A stretch of 64,000 bases of DNA, taken from NCBI GenBank assembly GCA_937899245.1, contig CALDKB010000006.1, forward strand, positions 1-64,000, written 5' to 3'. Shown here piece by piece: positions 1-7,363 of the stretch. Position numbers and translations under genes: made by a program. The DNA comes from an uncultured Bacteroidales bacterium. GTDB lineage: Bacteria > Bacteroidota > Bacteroidia > Bacteroidales > ML635J-15. Positions within the stretch are counted from its first letter, which is position 1, and every line of letters begins with the position of its first letter. Below the pieces are notes generated by a model that worked only from the letters and a program-made list of their open reading frames with translations, ran no database searches and was not told the origin of the DNA.

Positions 1-668
1 CTGTACTTGCCGAGGGCAATGCGGCAAACTCACAAATTAAGAACGTTTCCGATCCGACAGAAGCACAAGATGCCGTAACTAAGGCTTATCTTGATGCAAT
101 AGTTGCCGAATTGCGCGAAGCAATTGCTAATGGTGACGGTGGTAATGGCACCCTAAATGGCCACGACTATGTAGACCTTGGCCTTTCTGTAAAGTGGGCA
201 ACCTGCAATGTAGGTTCTTCAACACCTGAAGGCTCTGGAAACTACTACGCTTGGGGCGAAACAGCGCCAAAGAGCAATTATAGCTCAAGCACATATAATT
301 ATTCCGACAGTCCTGAGACTCTTCCTGCAAGTGCCGATGCTGCAACAGTAAACTGGGGCAACGGCTGGCGTATGCCAACACAAACAGAAATGCAAGAACT
401 TATAGATAATTGCACATGGCAATGGACAACGCTCAATGGTGTGAACGGATATCGTGTTACCGGAACGAACGGCAACTCTATATTCCTTCCTGCTGTTGGC
501 TACCGCGATGGTACGGATACCTACAGTGTCGGTTCTCTCGGCAACTACTGGTCGAGTTCTGTTGACTATTCGAGCAGCGCGTGGTACTTGTACTTCCGTT
601 CGGTCCATCGCCTCATGAACAGCTACTACCGCTACGGCGGGCAGTCCGTTCGTGCTGTTCGCCCGTAG
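1..668 (+). CDS. 3' part of secreted Fib_succ_major-type protein with DGR-like variable C-terminus
   Basis: The reading frame is open from base 3 to the TAG at 666-668, so the 5' end lies outside the window. The visible N-terminal part (NVSDPTEAQDAVTKAYLDA) resembles the linker repeats of tail-fibre-like and Bacteroidales surface proteins. From about base 150 it reads as the Fibrobacter-succinogenes-type paralogous domain (GHDYVDLGLSVKWATCNVG, then WRMPTQTEMQELI and a final GQSVRAVRP), a C-type-lectin-like fold. The last 35 codons are rich in NNC and NNT codons at positions where relatives carry Asn, as expected of a DGR target. It is probably exported and ligand-binding. The family assignment is strong; the ligand and full length are unknown. 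Confidence 0.85.
   Translation, partial: VLAEGNAANSQIKNVSDPTEAQDAVTKAYLDAIVAELREAIANGDGGNGTLNGHDYVDLGLSVKWATCNVGSSTPEGSGNYYAWGETAPKSNYSSSTYNYSDSPETLPASADAATVNWGNGWRMPTQTEMQELIDNCTWQWTTLNGVNGYRVTGTNGNSIFLPAVGYRDGTDTYSVGSLGNYWSSSVDYSSSAWYLYFRSVHRLMNSYYRYGGQSVRAVRP
561..638 (+). other. Candidate DGR variable region (VR1)
   Basis: Between the conserved YWSSS and GQSVR motifs the codons include tat, agc, agc, tac, tac, cgt, cat, cgc, ctc, aac, agc, tac, tac, cgc, tac and ggc. Many share a final pyrimidine with apparently random first and second bases. This is the pattern that adenine-directed mutagenesis of AAY codons leaves in DGR targets. A small hairpin (CCTGT at 677-681, ACAGG at 692-696) follows the stop codon. 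No template repeat or reverse transcriptase is visible in the window, so the assignment is inferred. Confidence 0.5.
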
Positions 669-772
669 AGTTTATCCCTGTGTACACCCCAACAGGCAAT
701 TACAGGCAGAAAAATAGCAGGTGGGCGCGGGTGCTAGGGTAATTAGCAATTGATAATTAACAAATTACAATT

Positions 773-804
773 ATGGCTACCGAGTTTTTCGGTAGCCATT
801 TTTT
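773..804 (+). terminator. Rho-independent terminator
   Basis: An 11-bp perfect stem (773-783 with 789-799, ATGGCTACCGA and its complement) with a 5-base loop is followed by a T run. It ends the transcript of the upstream surface-protein gene. Confidence 0.88.
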
Positions 805-901
805 ATAACAAAAACAGCGAAAGCAATCGCCCTTGATGATTTATTGCTATTTTTTGCAAAATATTTTCAGCAAACAGTAGGCATATTGAAATATCCCAAA
901 C

Positions 902-929
902 AAAAAAGGCGAACCGTCAAGTTCGCCTT
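902..929 (-). terminator. Terminator of tRNA-Arg
   Basis: A 9-bp stem (906-914 with 921-929) reads on the minus strand as a hairpin followed by six T. It sits 3 bases past the 3' end of the tRNA-Arg gene. Confidence 0.85.
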
Positions 930-931
930 GG

Positions 932-1006
932 TGACCCATGAAGAATTCGAATCCTCAACCTTCTGATCCGTAGTCAGATGCTCTAATCCAATTGAGCTAA
1001 TGGGCC
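932..1006 (-). tRNA. tRNA-Arg (anticodon ACG)
   Basis: On the minus strand a complete cloverleaf can be folded. The acceptor is GGCCCAT with ATGGGTC, the D-arm GCTC/GAGC, the anticodon stem TCTGA/TCAGA with loop CTACGGA giving anticodon ACG, and the T-arm GAGGA/TCTTC with loop TTCGAAT. The discriminator is A; CCA is not encoded. Length is 75 nt. ACG is the usual Arg decoder for CGN codons after A34 deamination. Confidence 0.95.
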
Positions 1007-1058
1007 ATTTGTTTCGAGTGCAAAAGTACTGCTTTTTATTGAACGTGCAAATAAAAAA

Positions 1059-2009
1059 TCACTTTTTTTCTTTGGCGAGGAAAATACCTCCGATTAGTAT
1101 TGGTATGCCGACATTTACGAGGTAGAGCAGTAGCGATGCCAATGTTATCGCGGTGTCTTGGGCACAGAACATTCCGATGAATAATATTGCAAATGAAGTC
1201 CTGATCCCTAGTTCGGCAGCAGCAATGTTCGGTATTATGTATATGCAGATGTATGTCGCAAAAATAGCGGCAAATGCATCAGTTGCTTGAATGTTGATTC
1301 CAAAAAATCGCAGAGAAAGATAAAATTGCAGACAGAAAATTACATAGCGGACTATGCTGAGCGCTATTGCCGAAAATTTTGCTCCGGTTGTGATTGCGCA
1401 GGTTGGAACGTATTTTTCGAGATGTTTTTTGACAAGTTTAGTTCCCCTTAATGCGTTGATGATGGAGTCGAACTTGAAATAGATGGCAAGAATTGCAGCT
1501 CCGCATGCAATGCCTATGATAAGTAAAATAGGGAAGGGAATGCCCGTCATGCCGGTAGACCATAGGTATAGTAATCCGCAAATGCCGAAAATAATTGTGG
1601 TGCATAATTGTGCTATGTTGCCGAAAATTGTCAGGTATGATGCCGATGTTCGCTTGCCTTCGCTGACGAAAAGTATGCGTCCGGCAAATTCACCAACGCG
1701 ATTTGGTGTTATTGTACCAACGGTAACACCTGTAACGACTGCGCGTATGCTTTTTGCAAATCCTATATGTTCGAGTGGCGACATTAGCATTTGCCATTTC
1801 CACGTTTCCAAAGCCCAGTTTGCCGGCATAAGCAGTATAATGGTTGCAAAAACTAGCCATGTTTCTGCCGAAATGCCTGAAAAATAACGAGAGGTTTGTC
1901 CGATGTCGGGCGATGATGCAACTTTGTAGACGACAAAAGCGTATGCGGCTGCGACAATGATAACTTTTATTGTTGTAAGTATATGATTGCGAGTCTTTTC
2001 CTGCATCAC
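1059..2009 (-). CDS. Flippase-like membrane protein (LPG synthase TM / UPF0104 family)
   Basis: A 316-residue integral membrane protein with about eight hydrophobic segments. It matches the overall pattern of the lysylphosphatidylglycerol synthase transmembrane domain family (YbhN/AglD2-like), including the conserved stretch VTVGTITPNRVGEFAGR and a Glu-Leu-Gly-Ile-Arg motif near the C-terminus. The soluble aminoacyltransferase part of MprF is absent, as in stand-alone members usually annotated as flippase-like. Its start overlaps the stop of the upstream gene of the same family by 4 bases (ATGA), so the two are translationally coupled and may be a divergent tandem duplicate. The lipid substrate is unknown. 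Confidence 0.85.
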   Translation of the reverse strand: MMQEKTRNHILTTIKVIIVAAAYAFVVYKVASSPDIGQTSRYFSGISAETWLVFATIILLMPANWALETWKWQMLMSPLEHIGFAKSIRAVVTGVTVGTITPNRVGEFAGRILFVSEGKRTSASYLTIFGNIAQLCTTIIFGICGLLYLWSTGMTGIPFPILLIIGIACGAAILAIYFKFDSIINALRGTKLVKKHLEKYVPTCAITTGAKFSAIALSIVRYVIFCLQFYLSLRFFGINIQATDAFAAIFATYICIYIIPNIAAAELGIRTSFAILFIGMFCAQDTAITLASLLLYLVNVGIPILIGGIFLAKEKK

Positions 2010-2998
2010 TTGTTCTTGTTTACAATCGGTATTAATATTGTTGATGCAAGTCCGAGGACAATTATCAGCAAGGTCTGTAGCCCGTGGGCGATTAGTGCGA
2101 ACGAAGCGCCTACTTCGCTTGAAATGCCGTATATCAGCAGCGTTTGTATCAGCATGAAATGGTAGGATCCCATTCCGTTTGGTGAAGGAACTATCATTCC
2201 GAAACTGCCGGCAACAAATAGCATCAGGGCGGCAAGTATGTTAAGGTCGGCAAGTTCGTTGAATGCAAAGAAGCAGAGGTAGAGCATAAGGAAATACAAG
2301 GTCCATATAAGGACGGAGTGGAAAATTACGCCTGCCTTATGCTTGAGATTTTTCAGACATAGGAATCCGGTCCAGAAGTCGTTGATGAATTTTGAAATCT
2401 TCTGGCATATCCTGAATCGGTTTAGCTTGCCTTTTGCAATTATAATCAGTAGAGTGAGCCCGGCAATGCCTGCAATGCACAAAATAGTAACAGCAAGTGG
2501 CGAGAATATGCTAGATAGATGTTCGTCAATTTCAGGATGTTGGGCATAGAAGTCGCTGAAGACACTTGCTTGTGTCGCAAAAGCGACTATTGTAAGGATT
2601 ATTACAAGTATAAGGTCAAGCAGTCGTTCGCTGACAACTGTGCCAAGGACTTTTGAGAAATCCTGTTTTTCGTATTTCGAAATGACGGCGCATCTTGTTA
2701 CTTCGCCAAGCCTAGGTATGGCAAGGTTTGCAAAATAAGCATTTAGTACGGCAAAGAATGTATTTGTAAATCCCGGCTTTTCGCCTGTTGTTTCAAGAAG
2801 TAGCTGCCAGCGTCTTGCTCGGCTAACGTGGCTTAACAGACTGATTAAGGCTGCCGGAAGAAGCCACCAGTAGTTGATGTTCGACATTGTGTCGAAAAAG
2901 TTTCCAAAGTCGAAATCCCGATATACCAGATAGAAAATGAGCACACCGAAGCCAATGAACAGAATTATTTTTATGGCGGTCTTTATGTTTTTGCTCAT
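2006..2998 (-). CDS. Flippase-like membrane protein (LPG synthase TM family), first of pair
   Basis: A 330-residue polytopic membrane protein of the same family as the gene it precedes. Recognisable parts are the N-terminal TM segment, SHVSRARRWQLLLE, the motif AIPRLGEVTRCAVISKYE, and a C-terminal VPSPNGMGSYHFM. The R-G-E motif in the fourth segment is typical of these putative lipid flippases. It is divergent from rsmA, with only 50 bases between the start codons. A minus-strand TATATTTG at 3015-3022 probably drives the pair. Function beyond lipid handling in the inner membrane cannot be told from sequence. Confidence 0.85.
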   Translation of the reverse strand: MSKNIKTAIKIILFIGFGVLIFYLVYRDFDFGNFFDTMSNINYWWLLPAALISLLSHVSRARRWQLLLETTGEKPGFTNTFFAVLNAYFANLAIPRLGEVTRCAVISKYEKQDFSKVLGTVVSERLLDLILVIILTIVAFATQASVFSDFYAQHPEIDEHLSSIFSPLAVTILCIAGIAGLTLLIIIAKGKLNRFRICQKISKFINDFWTGFLCLKNLKHKAGVIFHSVLIWTLYFLMLYLCFFAFNELADLNILAALMLFVAGSFGMIVPSPNGMGSYHFMLIQTLLIYGISSEVGASFALIAHGLQTLLIIVLGLASTILIPIVNKNK

Positions 2999-3014
2999 AC
3001 AGTAAAATTTTTCG

Positions 3015-3022
3015 CAAATATA
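3015..3022 (-). promoter_or_regulatory. -7 element of flippase pair
   Basis: The minus strand reads TATATTTG, a full match to the Bacteroidota -7 consensus TAnnTTTG, 17 bases before the start codon at 2998. No clear -33 TTG at the usual 19-20 bp distance was found. Confidence 0.5.
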
Positions 3023-3048
3023 TCATTTTTTATTGCGACTTTTGCCGT

Positions 3049-3810
3049 ATGGTTAGAGCAAAAAAATATTTAGGACAGCACTTTCTTACCGATGTCGGCA
3101 TCGCATCGAGGATTGCATTGGCGTTGAAGAACGAATCAGATTATCCTGTGCTTGAAATAGGCCCGGGAACCGGAATACTTACAACTGAGCTTATCAAACG
3201 TAATTTTTCAAATCTGACTTTGGTCGAAATCGATACCGAGTCGGTTGAATATTTGAAGGAATATTTCGACAACACAAAATTCAACTTGCTTGAGGCCGAT
3301 TTCCTGAAAATGGATTTGAATGAATTCTGTAGTCCTGAAATATGTATCATTGGCAATTTCCCGTACAATATTTCAAGCCAGATTTTTTTCAAGGCATTGG
3401 AGAATAGGGGACGAGTATCGGAAATAGTGTGCATGATTCAGAAGGAGGTTGCAGAACGTATTGCATCGAAGGAGGGTAATAAGACCTATGGAATACTTAG
3501 CGTGCTGATGCAGTTGTACTATCGTAGCGAATATCTTTTTACAGTCCACGAGAATGTTTTTAATCCGCCACCGAAGGTAAAGTCTGGCGTAGTGCGATTT
3601 GAACGTTATAGAACAGCAATTCCGGACGTTGATGAGAAAAAGCTTGTGCTTGTCGTAAAGACTGCTTTCAACCAGCGCCGCAAGACTTTGCGTAATTCAT
3701 TGAAATCGATGTTGACACCGGAAACGGATATGTCGCATAGGTTTTGGAATTTGCGTCCCGAGCAGTTGGCTCCGGAGGATTTTGTGGAGTTGACGAATTT
3801 GCTAAAATAA
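3049..3810 (+). CDS. rsmA: 16S rRNA (A1518/A1519-N6) dimethyltransferase
   Basis: A 253-residue protein matching KsgA/RsmA along its whole length. The SAM-binding motif I is LEIGPGTGILT (about residues 29-39). The acidic ribose-binding residue follows in VEIDTESVEYL. The catalytic motif IV reads IGNFPYNIS, the N-x-P-Y signature of N6-adenine methyltransferases. The C-terminal helical domain contains FNQRRKTLRNSLK. It dimethylates two adjacent adenines in helix 45 of 16S rRNA during 30S maturation. The ATG start places the usual YLGQHFL motif at residue 7, which fits the family. Confidence 0.97.
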   Translation: MVRAKKYLGQHFLTDVGIASRIALALKNESDYPVLEIGPGTGILTTELIKRNFSNLTLVEIDTESVEYLKEYFDNTKFNLLEADFLKMDLNEFCSPEICIIGNFPYNISSQIFFKALENRGRVSEIVCMIQKEVAERIASKEGNKTYGILSVLMQLYYRSEYLFTVHENVFNPPPKVKSGVVRFERYRTAIPDVDEKKLVLVVKTAFNQRRKTLRNSLKSMLTPETDMSHRFWNLRPEQLAPEDFVELTNLLK

Positions 3811-3818
3811 GTAGTTTG

Positions 3819-3850
3819 ATGGCTTCGCCGTTTCTATGGCTGGCGCCGAG
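3819..3850. repeat. Dispersed intergenic repeat (GATGGCTTCGCCGTTTC type)
   Basis: This sequence just after rsmA resembles the reverse complement of part of the region near 10120-10160 (both contain CGGTTTCTRTGGCTGGC-like stretches). It shares its GATGGCTTCGCC core with positions 42937-42948 and, less exactly, with 23684-23695. It lies outside genes each time and is probably a small dispersed repeat family. Confidence 0.45.
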
Positions 3851-3920
3851 GGTGGAGGATGGGATTTTTGATTAAGTTTCCATTTCGGTAGTATTGGTAT
3901 GGATGTGGTGTTTGGATATA

Positions 3921-3951
3921 AAAAAAACGCAACCTAATGGCTGCGTTTTTT
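3921..3951. terminator. Bidirectional terminator
   Basis: The arms AAAAACGCA and TGCGTTTTT (3923-3931 and 3942-3950) form a stem flanked by A and T tracts, so it can terminate in both directions. It lies between the convergent rsmA and the secreted-protein gene ending at 3969. Confidence 0.8.
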
Positions 3952-3968
3952 GTGATTGTATCTATATT

Positions 3969-4769
3969 CTAATAGAGGTCAAGGATTGGGTATATGTTTT
4001 TGTCGAGAGAAAGTCTGATTAATTTAATCTTTCTCATGTAGTCGTTATCGGTCTTGTTGATTTCGTTAACTTCCTTCTGGTATTCTTCCTTCCAAGCATC
4101 GTTTGCGAAAGTGAATGTTCTCATGATTGTGCCCTGATCAGGTTCAGAGAAAGTGCTGTTGACAATCCAGCTGTATTTCTGACCTTTCTGGAAAATCTGC
4201 TCGTCGTATCTGATAACGAATGCGCTGTCGGTAGTTGCGAAGTTATAGATTTGTTCGCCGCTTTCCTCGTCGTAAATCTTAAGGTACATCTTCTTTTGCT
4301 TAGGATTAGCCCATTTGAGGATAACTTGGTTGTCGATAATCATTGCTTCGTCAAACGGATCCCTGATTATGTCGCCAGCAGCACGGTAAACACCACCGCT
4401 CTTGCGTTCCTTCTGGCTGTTTTGAATCATGTTGTTAGCAATGTAGTTGAAGAATTCTTGAGTCAAGTTGCTGTTGCCAACATCTTCGTAAATTTTGTTA
4501 AGGTCGTTAACCGAATATGTTCCGGGAGTGTTGATGCCCATAGGAACATCAGACTTGTTTGTAAGAACAACATATGAACCTGCAGGAACCTTCAAAGTGC
4601 TCTTGGAAGAGATATAAGAGTCTCTAACAAGATTAGTTTCAACCTTCTTGTCTACAATCTTTGGGTTTCCGGAGAAGTAGAAAATCTTATACTCACTTGT
4701 TTGTGCGCTTAAACTTATTGCGAATAAACTCAAACCTAATAACGCTGCGTAAAACTTTATTCCTTTCAT
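3969..4769 (-). CDS. Secreted protein of unknown function
   Basis: A 266-residue protein with a clear signal peptide (MKGIKFYAALLGLSLFAISLSAQ), so it is exported. The mature part has a FecR-like flavour near the N-terminus (VPAGSYVVLTNKSDVPMGI) and a later beta-rich stretch (VILKWANPKQKKMYLKIYD) resembling a fibronectin-type segment. No catalytic motif is visible. The start lies 77 bases inside the upstream CHASE2 gene in a different frame. The signal peptide argues that this start is real, although an ATG further in cannot be excluded. The pair is probably one transcript. Confidence 0.75.
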   Translation of the reverse strand: MKGIKFYAALLGLSLFAISLSAQTSEYKIFYFSGNPKIVDKKVETNLVRDSYISSKSTLKVPAGSYVVLTNKSDVPMGINTPGTYSVNDLNKIYEDVGNSNLTQEFFNYIANNMIQNSQKERKSGGVYRAAGDIIRDPFDEAMIIDNQVILKWANPKQKKMYLKIYDEESGEQIYNFATTDSAFVIRYDEQIFQKGQKYSWIVNSTFSEPDQGTIMRTFTFANDAWKEEYQKEVNEINKTDNDYMRKIKLIRLSLDKNIYPILDLY

Positions 4770-6009
4770 CTTTCGTATAATTAAATGTTTGTGTTATAAA
4801 TGAATCAATTTTAAATAATTCTAATGTTTCTTCGTAAAGATATAATACCTCAATACAGAATATCAGCATAATACCAGTAGGCATCATATCAACTTTTATG
4901 CCAAATTCTTTCATTAGGTAATATGAAATTAAAAGAACAATTGCAATCAGCAAAAATTGTATTGGCTTTGACAGAATATCGAAGAATTTTGCTCCGAATA
5001 CATACCAGTAAACAAGCCAAAGTACGAAGAAGAATGTAATTATAAATGCGATAGTCCTGTTTTGCCATGGTTCCAATGTTGTAAGGCAATCGTCGTTCAT
5101 GATCATACTTATTGCGTGAGCATGGATTTCGATACCCTTGGCATCGTAGCCGTCGCAACGTTCAAGAGGGGTGAAGAAGGCGTCGATTGTGTCCATAGGA
5201 GCATCCTTGTATGGTCCGAGATAACCCATAAGTACAATCTTGTCCTTAATCATAGACAAGTCGCAAGAGTCGTTTACATCCTCGTAGTTGATTTTCATGA
5301 ACGGCATGCTACCACCACGATAGTTGATGCTTTCGAGCTGTTTCTTGTTACGCTTAGCAAACTTCAGGAACATGTCGTTGTCGTACATGCTGACAATAGC
5401 GGCCGAGAATGCGTTTATTGTAGTGGTGTCGTTAGTAACACTGTCGGTGAACCTTATGAACTTGTCGAATTCACGGCAGGTCAGAGGTTCGTTCTGCAGT
5501 TCGCAGTGGCCATATGGAAGGTCGCCAAAATAGTCGCATGTCTTTGTTACGCCGATTGCCTTGTCGGGATTCTCCTCGTCGTAAATACCAAAAGCACCCA
5601 TTACAATGTTCGGCCTGGCGTTGAGTGCCTGCTTAAGCATTGCATCTTCAATTATTTCCTGCATGCTACCTGTGTGCTGTTCCTTGAAGACTGCATCGAT
5701 ACCAATAACGCGTGGCTCAAATTTTTGAATTGTATTGATCTTCTGGGCAAGTTCACCACGGCTTAGATCACCAATGTTGAATATATATATATTGGTATCG
5801 GTGGTGTAGATGTTGTCCTTGCGGCTCATTTCGGAGTAAACAAGGTCGCTATAGTCGAAATTGTCGATGTAGTCGTCGAATGGGTTAAACAGGTCAACGG
5901 AATCGATTATGCTCCACATAAATACGACTACGATAGCCGTAAAAAAAGTAATAAGTCCAGCGTCAAGCAACAATAGAGGACCATATTTCTCTGGATATTT
6001 TCTTGCCAT
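4693..6009 (-). CDS. CHASE2-domain membrane protein
   Basis: A 438-residue protein. An N-terminal TM segment (about residues 14-33) is followed by an extracytoplasmic CHASE2-like sensor domain (INTIQKFEPRVIGIDAVF near residues 90-107, then DKIVLMGYLG near 255). Three TM segments follow near residues 316-395, as usual for CHASE2 proteins, and a short basic cytoplasmic tail. CHASE2 domains normally feed kinases, cyclases or other outputs, but no output domain is present. The secreted protein encoded downstream, overlapping by 77 bases, is a candidate partner. A minus-strand TAACTTTG at 6029-6036 precedes the start. Confidence 0.85.
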   Translation of the reverse strand: MARKYPEKYGPLLLLDAGLITFFTAIVVVFMWSIIDSVDLFNPFDDYIDNFDYSDLVYSEMSRKDNIYTTDTNIYIFNIGDLSRGELAQKINTIQKFEPRVIGIDAVFKEQHTGSMQEIIEDAMLKQALNARPNIVMGAFGIYDEENPDKAIGVTKTCDYFGDLPYGHCELQNEPLTCREFDKFIRFTDSVTNDTTTINAFSAAIVSMYDNDMFLKFAKRNKKQLESINYRGGSMPFMKINYEDVNDSCDLSMIKDKIVLMGYLGPYKDAPMDTIDAFFTPLERCDGYDAKGIEIHAHAISMIMNDDCLTTLEPWQNRTIAFIITFFFVLWLVYWYVFGAKFFDILSKPIQFLLIAIVLLISYYLMKEFGIKVDMMPTGIMLIFCIEVLYLYEETLELFKIDSFITQTFNYTKDERNKVLRSVIRFEFIRNKFKRTNK

Positions 6010-6028
6010 ATTATTTTTATTTGCGTGG

Positions 6029-6036
6029 CAAAGTTA
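6029..6036 (-). promoter_or_regulatory. -7 element of CHASE2 operon
   Basis: The minus strand reads TAACTTTG, matching TAnnTTTG, 19 bases upstream of the CHASE2 start codon. No convincing -33 element was found. Confidence 0.45.
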
Positions 6037-6098
6037 GAAATAAAATCTGACTTGGATAAATGGAAGGAAAAAATCTTTTGTTTTGGAACAATATGTTG

Positions 6099-6129
6099 TT
6101 GTGTGAGAAAAAATAATTGCATATATTTG
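6099..6129 (+). promoter_or_regulatory. Promoter of DUF3791/DUF3990 cassette
   Basis: TTG (6099-6101), a 20-bp spacer and TATATTTG (6122-6129) match the Bacteroidota housekeeping promoter. The expected transcription start is near 6137, about 20 bases before the first ATG of the cassette. Confidence 0.65.
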
Positions 6130-6157
6130 CGAATTGAAACAATATACATAAAACGGT

Positions 6158-6379
6158 ATGTCGAAGCGGACATTGGATGTCATAGAATATACAGTAGCTC
6201 TGATAAGCGAGTTTGCCAAGAGGTTTGGACTCTCTGAGGTGGATGCGTTTAAGTATATTGATAGGTATAATGGAATGGAACTGATAAACCAGTGCTACGG
6301 CATTATGCATACTCTTTCGTTTGCCGATAGTGTTGACGGTATGGCGTCGTATTGCAGAAGGAATGGAGGAAAGCTCTGA
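6158..6379 (+). CDS. DUF3791-type small protein, candidate antitoxin or partner
   Basis: A 73-residue helical protein (MSKRTLDVIEYTVALISEFA, then LSEVDAFKYIDRYNGMELI), matching the small DUF3791-type proteins found next to DUF3990 genes in gut anaerobes. It is the first gene of a three-gene cassette. Its TGA overlaps the next gene's ATG (TGATG), implying translational coupling. A GGAGG at 6366-6370 inside this gene would serve as ribosome binding site for the next one. Small size, position before an ADP-ribosyltransferase-like gene and tight coupling suggest an antitoxin or immunity role. That role is inferred, not shown. Confidence 0.75.
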   Translation: MSKRTLDVIEYTVALISEFAKRFGLSEVDAFKYIDRYNGMELINQCYGIMHTLSFADSVDGMASYCRRNGGKL

Positions 6380-6846
6380 TGTTGTTATTTCATGGTTCAA
6401 ATATTGAAATATTAGAGATAGACCTAGCAAAATCACGGCCTTATAAGGATTTTGGAATAGCATTTTATCTTTCTGCTAATAAAAGGCAAGCATTGGAAAT
6501 GGCACATTTTAAGGCACTGATAGGCGGAGGTTCGGAAATAATTACGACTTTTGAATTTGATGAAGCAGCATTGAATCAGTTGAATGTAAAGAGATTTGAT
6601 GGTTATACTGAGGAATGGGCAGAATTCGTTTTCAATAATCGTGACGAAAAACAGAATTATCACCATAATTTTGACTTGGTGTATGGCCCTATTGCAAATG
6701 ACACGGTTGGTGTTCAAATTAGAGACCTTCGAGAAAGGAAAATATCATTGAAAGTTTTTCTTAAAAATCTGGAATATCACAAAGGCATTACGTTTCAGTA
6801 TGCTATTTGTACTCCATTGGCAATTTCAAAACTGAAGCGATTATGA
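6379..6846 (+). CDS. DUF3990 protein, PARP-like ADP-ribosyltransferase candidate
   Basis: A 155-residue protein from the ATG at 6379, chosen over an upstream in-frame start because it overlaps the preceding TGA and has GGAGG 8 bases before it. The opening LLFHGSNIEI and the later KDFGIAFYLSANKRQALEMA match the H-G-S/T and G-x-x-Y/F-L-S blocks of the PARP/diphtheria-toxin ADP-ribosyltransferase fold (H-Y-E type). Candidates for the third catalytic position lie in FDGYTEEWAEFV or later. There is no signal peptide, so it acts inside the cell or is delivered by another route. It is probably a toxin or effector that modifies a target with NAD; the target is unknown. Confidence 0.75.
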   Translation: MLLFHGSNIEILEIDLAKSRPYKDFGIAFYLSANKRQALEMAHFKALIGGGSEIITTFEFDEAALNQLNVKRFDGYTEEWAEFVFNNRDEKQNYHHNFDLVYGPIANDTVGVQIRDLRERKISLKVFLKNLEYHKGITFQYAICTPLAISKLKRL

Positions 6847-7061
6847 ATGTAACACCATCGGAATTTCAATATTTGAAGGAAACCCTTTCCAAGGATTTGA
6901 TTACTATGCTTATGGAGCGAAAGTCTTTAAGTATGGGGGAGGCGTTCCGCAGGTATTACGAGTCGGATACTTTCACAATGATTGAAAACCCTGATACTGG
7001 TTTGTATTTCCAAAGTCCAGGATATGTGTATTCCTATTTGGAAGAAGAATTAGATAAGTAA
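6843..7061 (+). CDS. Small protein, third gene of DUF3990 cassette
   Basis: A 72-residue protein. The ATG at 6843 overlaps the stop of the DUF3990 gene (ATGA), so it is coupled to it; a longer start at 6807 would lie inside that gene. The sequence is mostly helical (EFQYLKETLSKDLITMLMER, then MGEAFRRYYESDTFTMI) and ends PGYVYSYLEEEL. It shares the size and general pattern of the first gene's family (a helical segment followed by a conserved aromatic stretch). Being co-translated with the ART-like gene, it may be a second antitoxin component. No function is established. Confidence 0.7.
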   Translation: MNVTPSEFQYLKETLSKDLITMLMERKSLSMGEAFRRYYESDTFTMIENPDTGLYFQSPGYVYSYLEEELDK

Positions 7062-7149
7062 TTTAAATATAGTGTTTAACAATAAAAAAGATAGAAATTT
7101 GAAAAGATAGCAGTAAAGACGACATAATTGGAAGCATTTAACTTTTCTT

Positions 7150-7294
7150 CTCCTGTAAAGTTTGGCGACTAAACAAAAAGAAGAAATCCATTTAAGGTAA
7201 ATTTTCGCTTATAGCGTGAGTTTGACTTATTCGGGATTTCAGGTTACGCCAAACACCTACAGGAGCGGATATGTTGAATATCACGCTTTTTTTT
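7150..7294. ncRNA. Candidate structured RNA or regulatory element
   Basis: Two pairs of complementary arms interleave. Arms 7150-7167 (CTCCTGTA...GTTTGGCG) and 7247-7265 pair over about 16 bp. Arms 7213-7219 (AGCGTGA) and 7281-7287 (TCACGCT) pair, followed by a run of eight T. The order A-B-A'-B' means either a pseudoknot or two alternative folds, the second being a terminator. The rest of the 302-base gap (7062-7363) holds no gene that I can see. No known RNA family was recognised. Confidence 0.4.
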
Positions 7295-7363
7295 GTGTAT
7301 AGTTGAAATTATAAAATATAAAACTGAAATTAAATAGAGTTAAATTATTAAATATCTTAATTA

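Noticed and set aside
7213..7302. Small open frame of about 29 codons across the structured element
   Set aside because: It has no start codon or binding site and ends in the terminator T run; the inverted repeats explain the sequence better.
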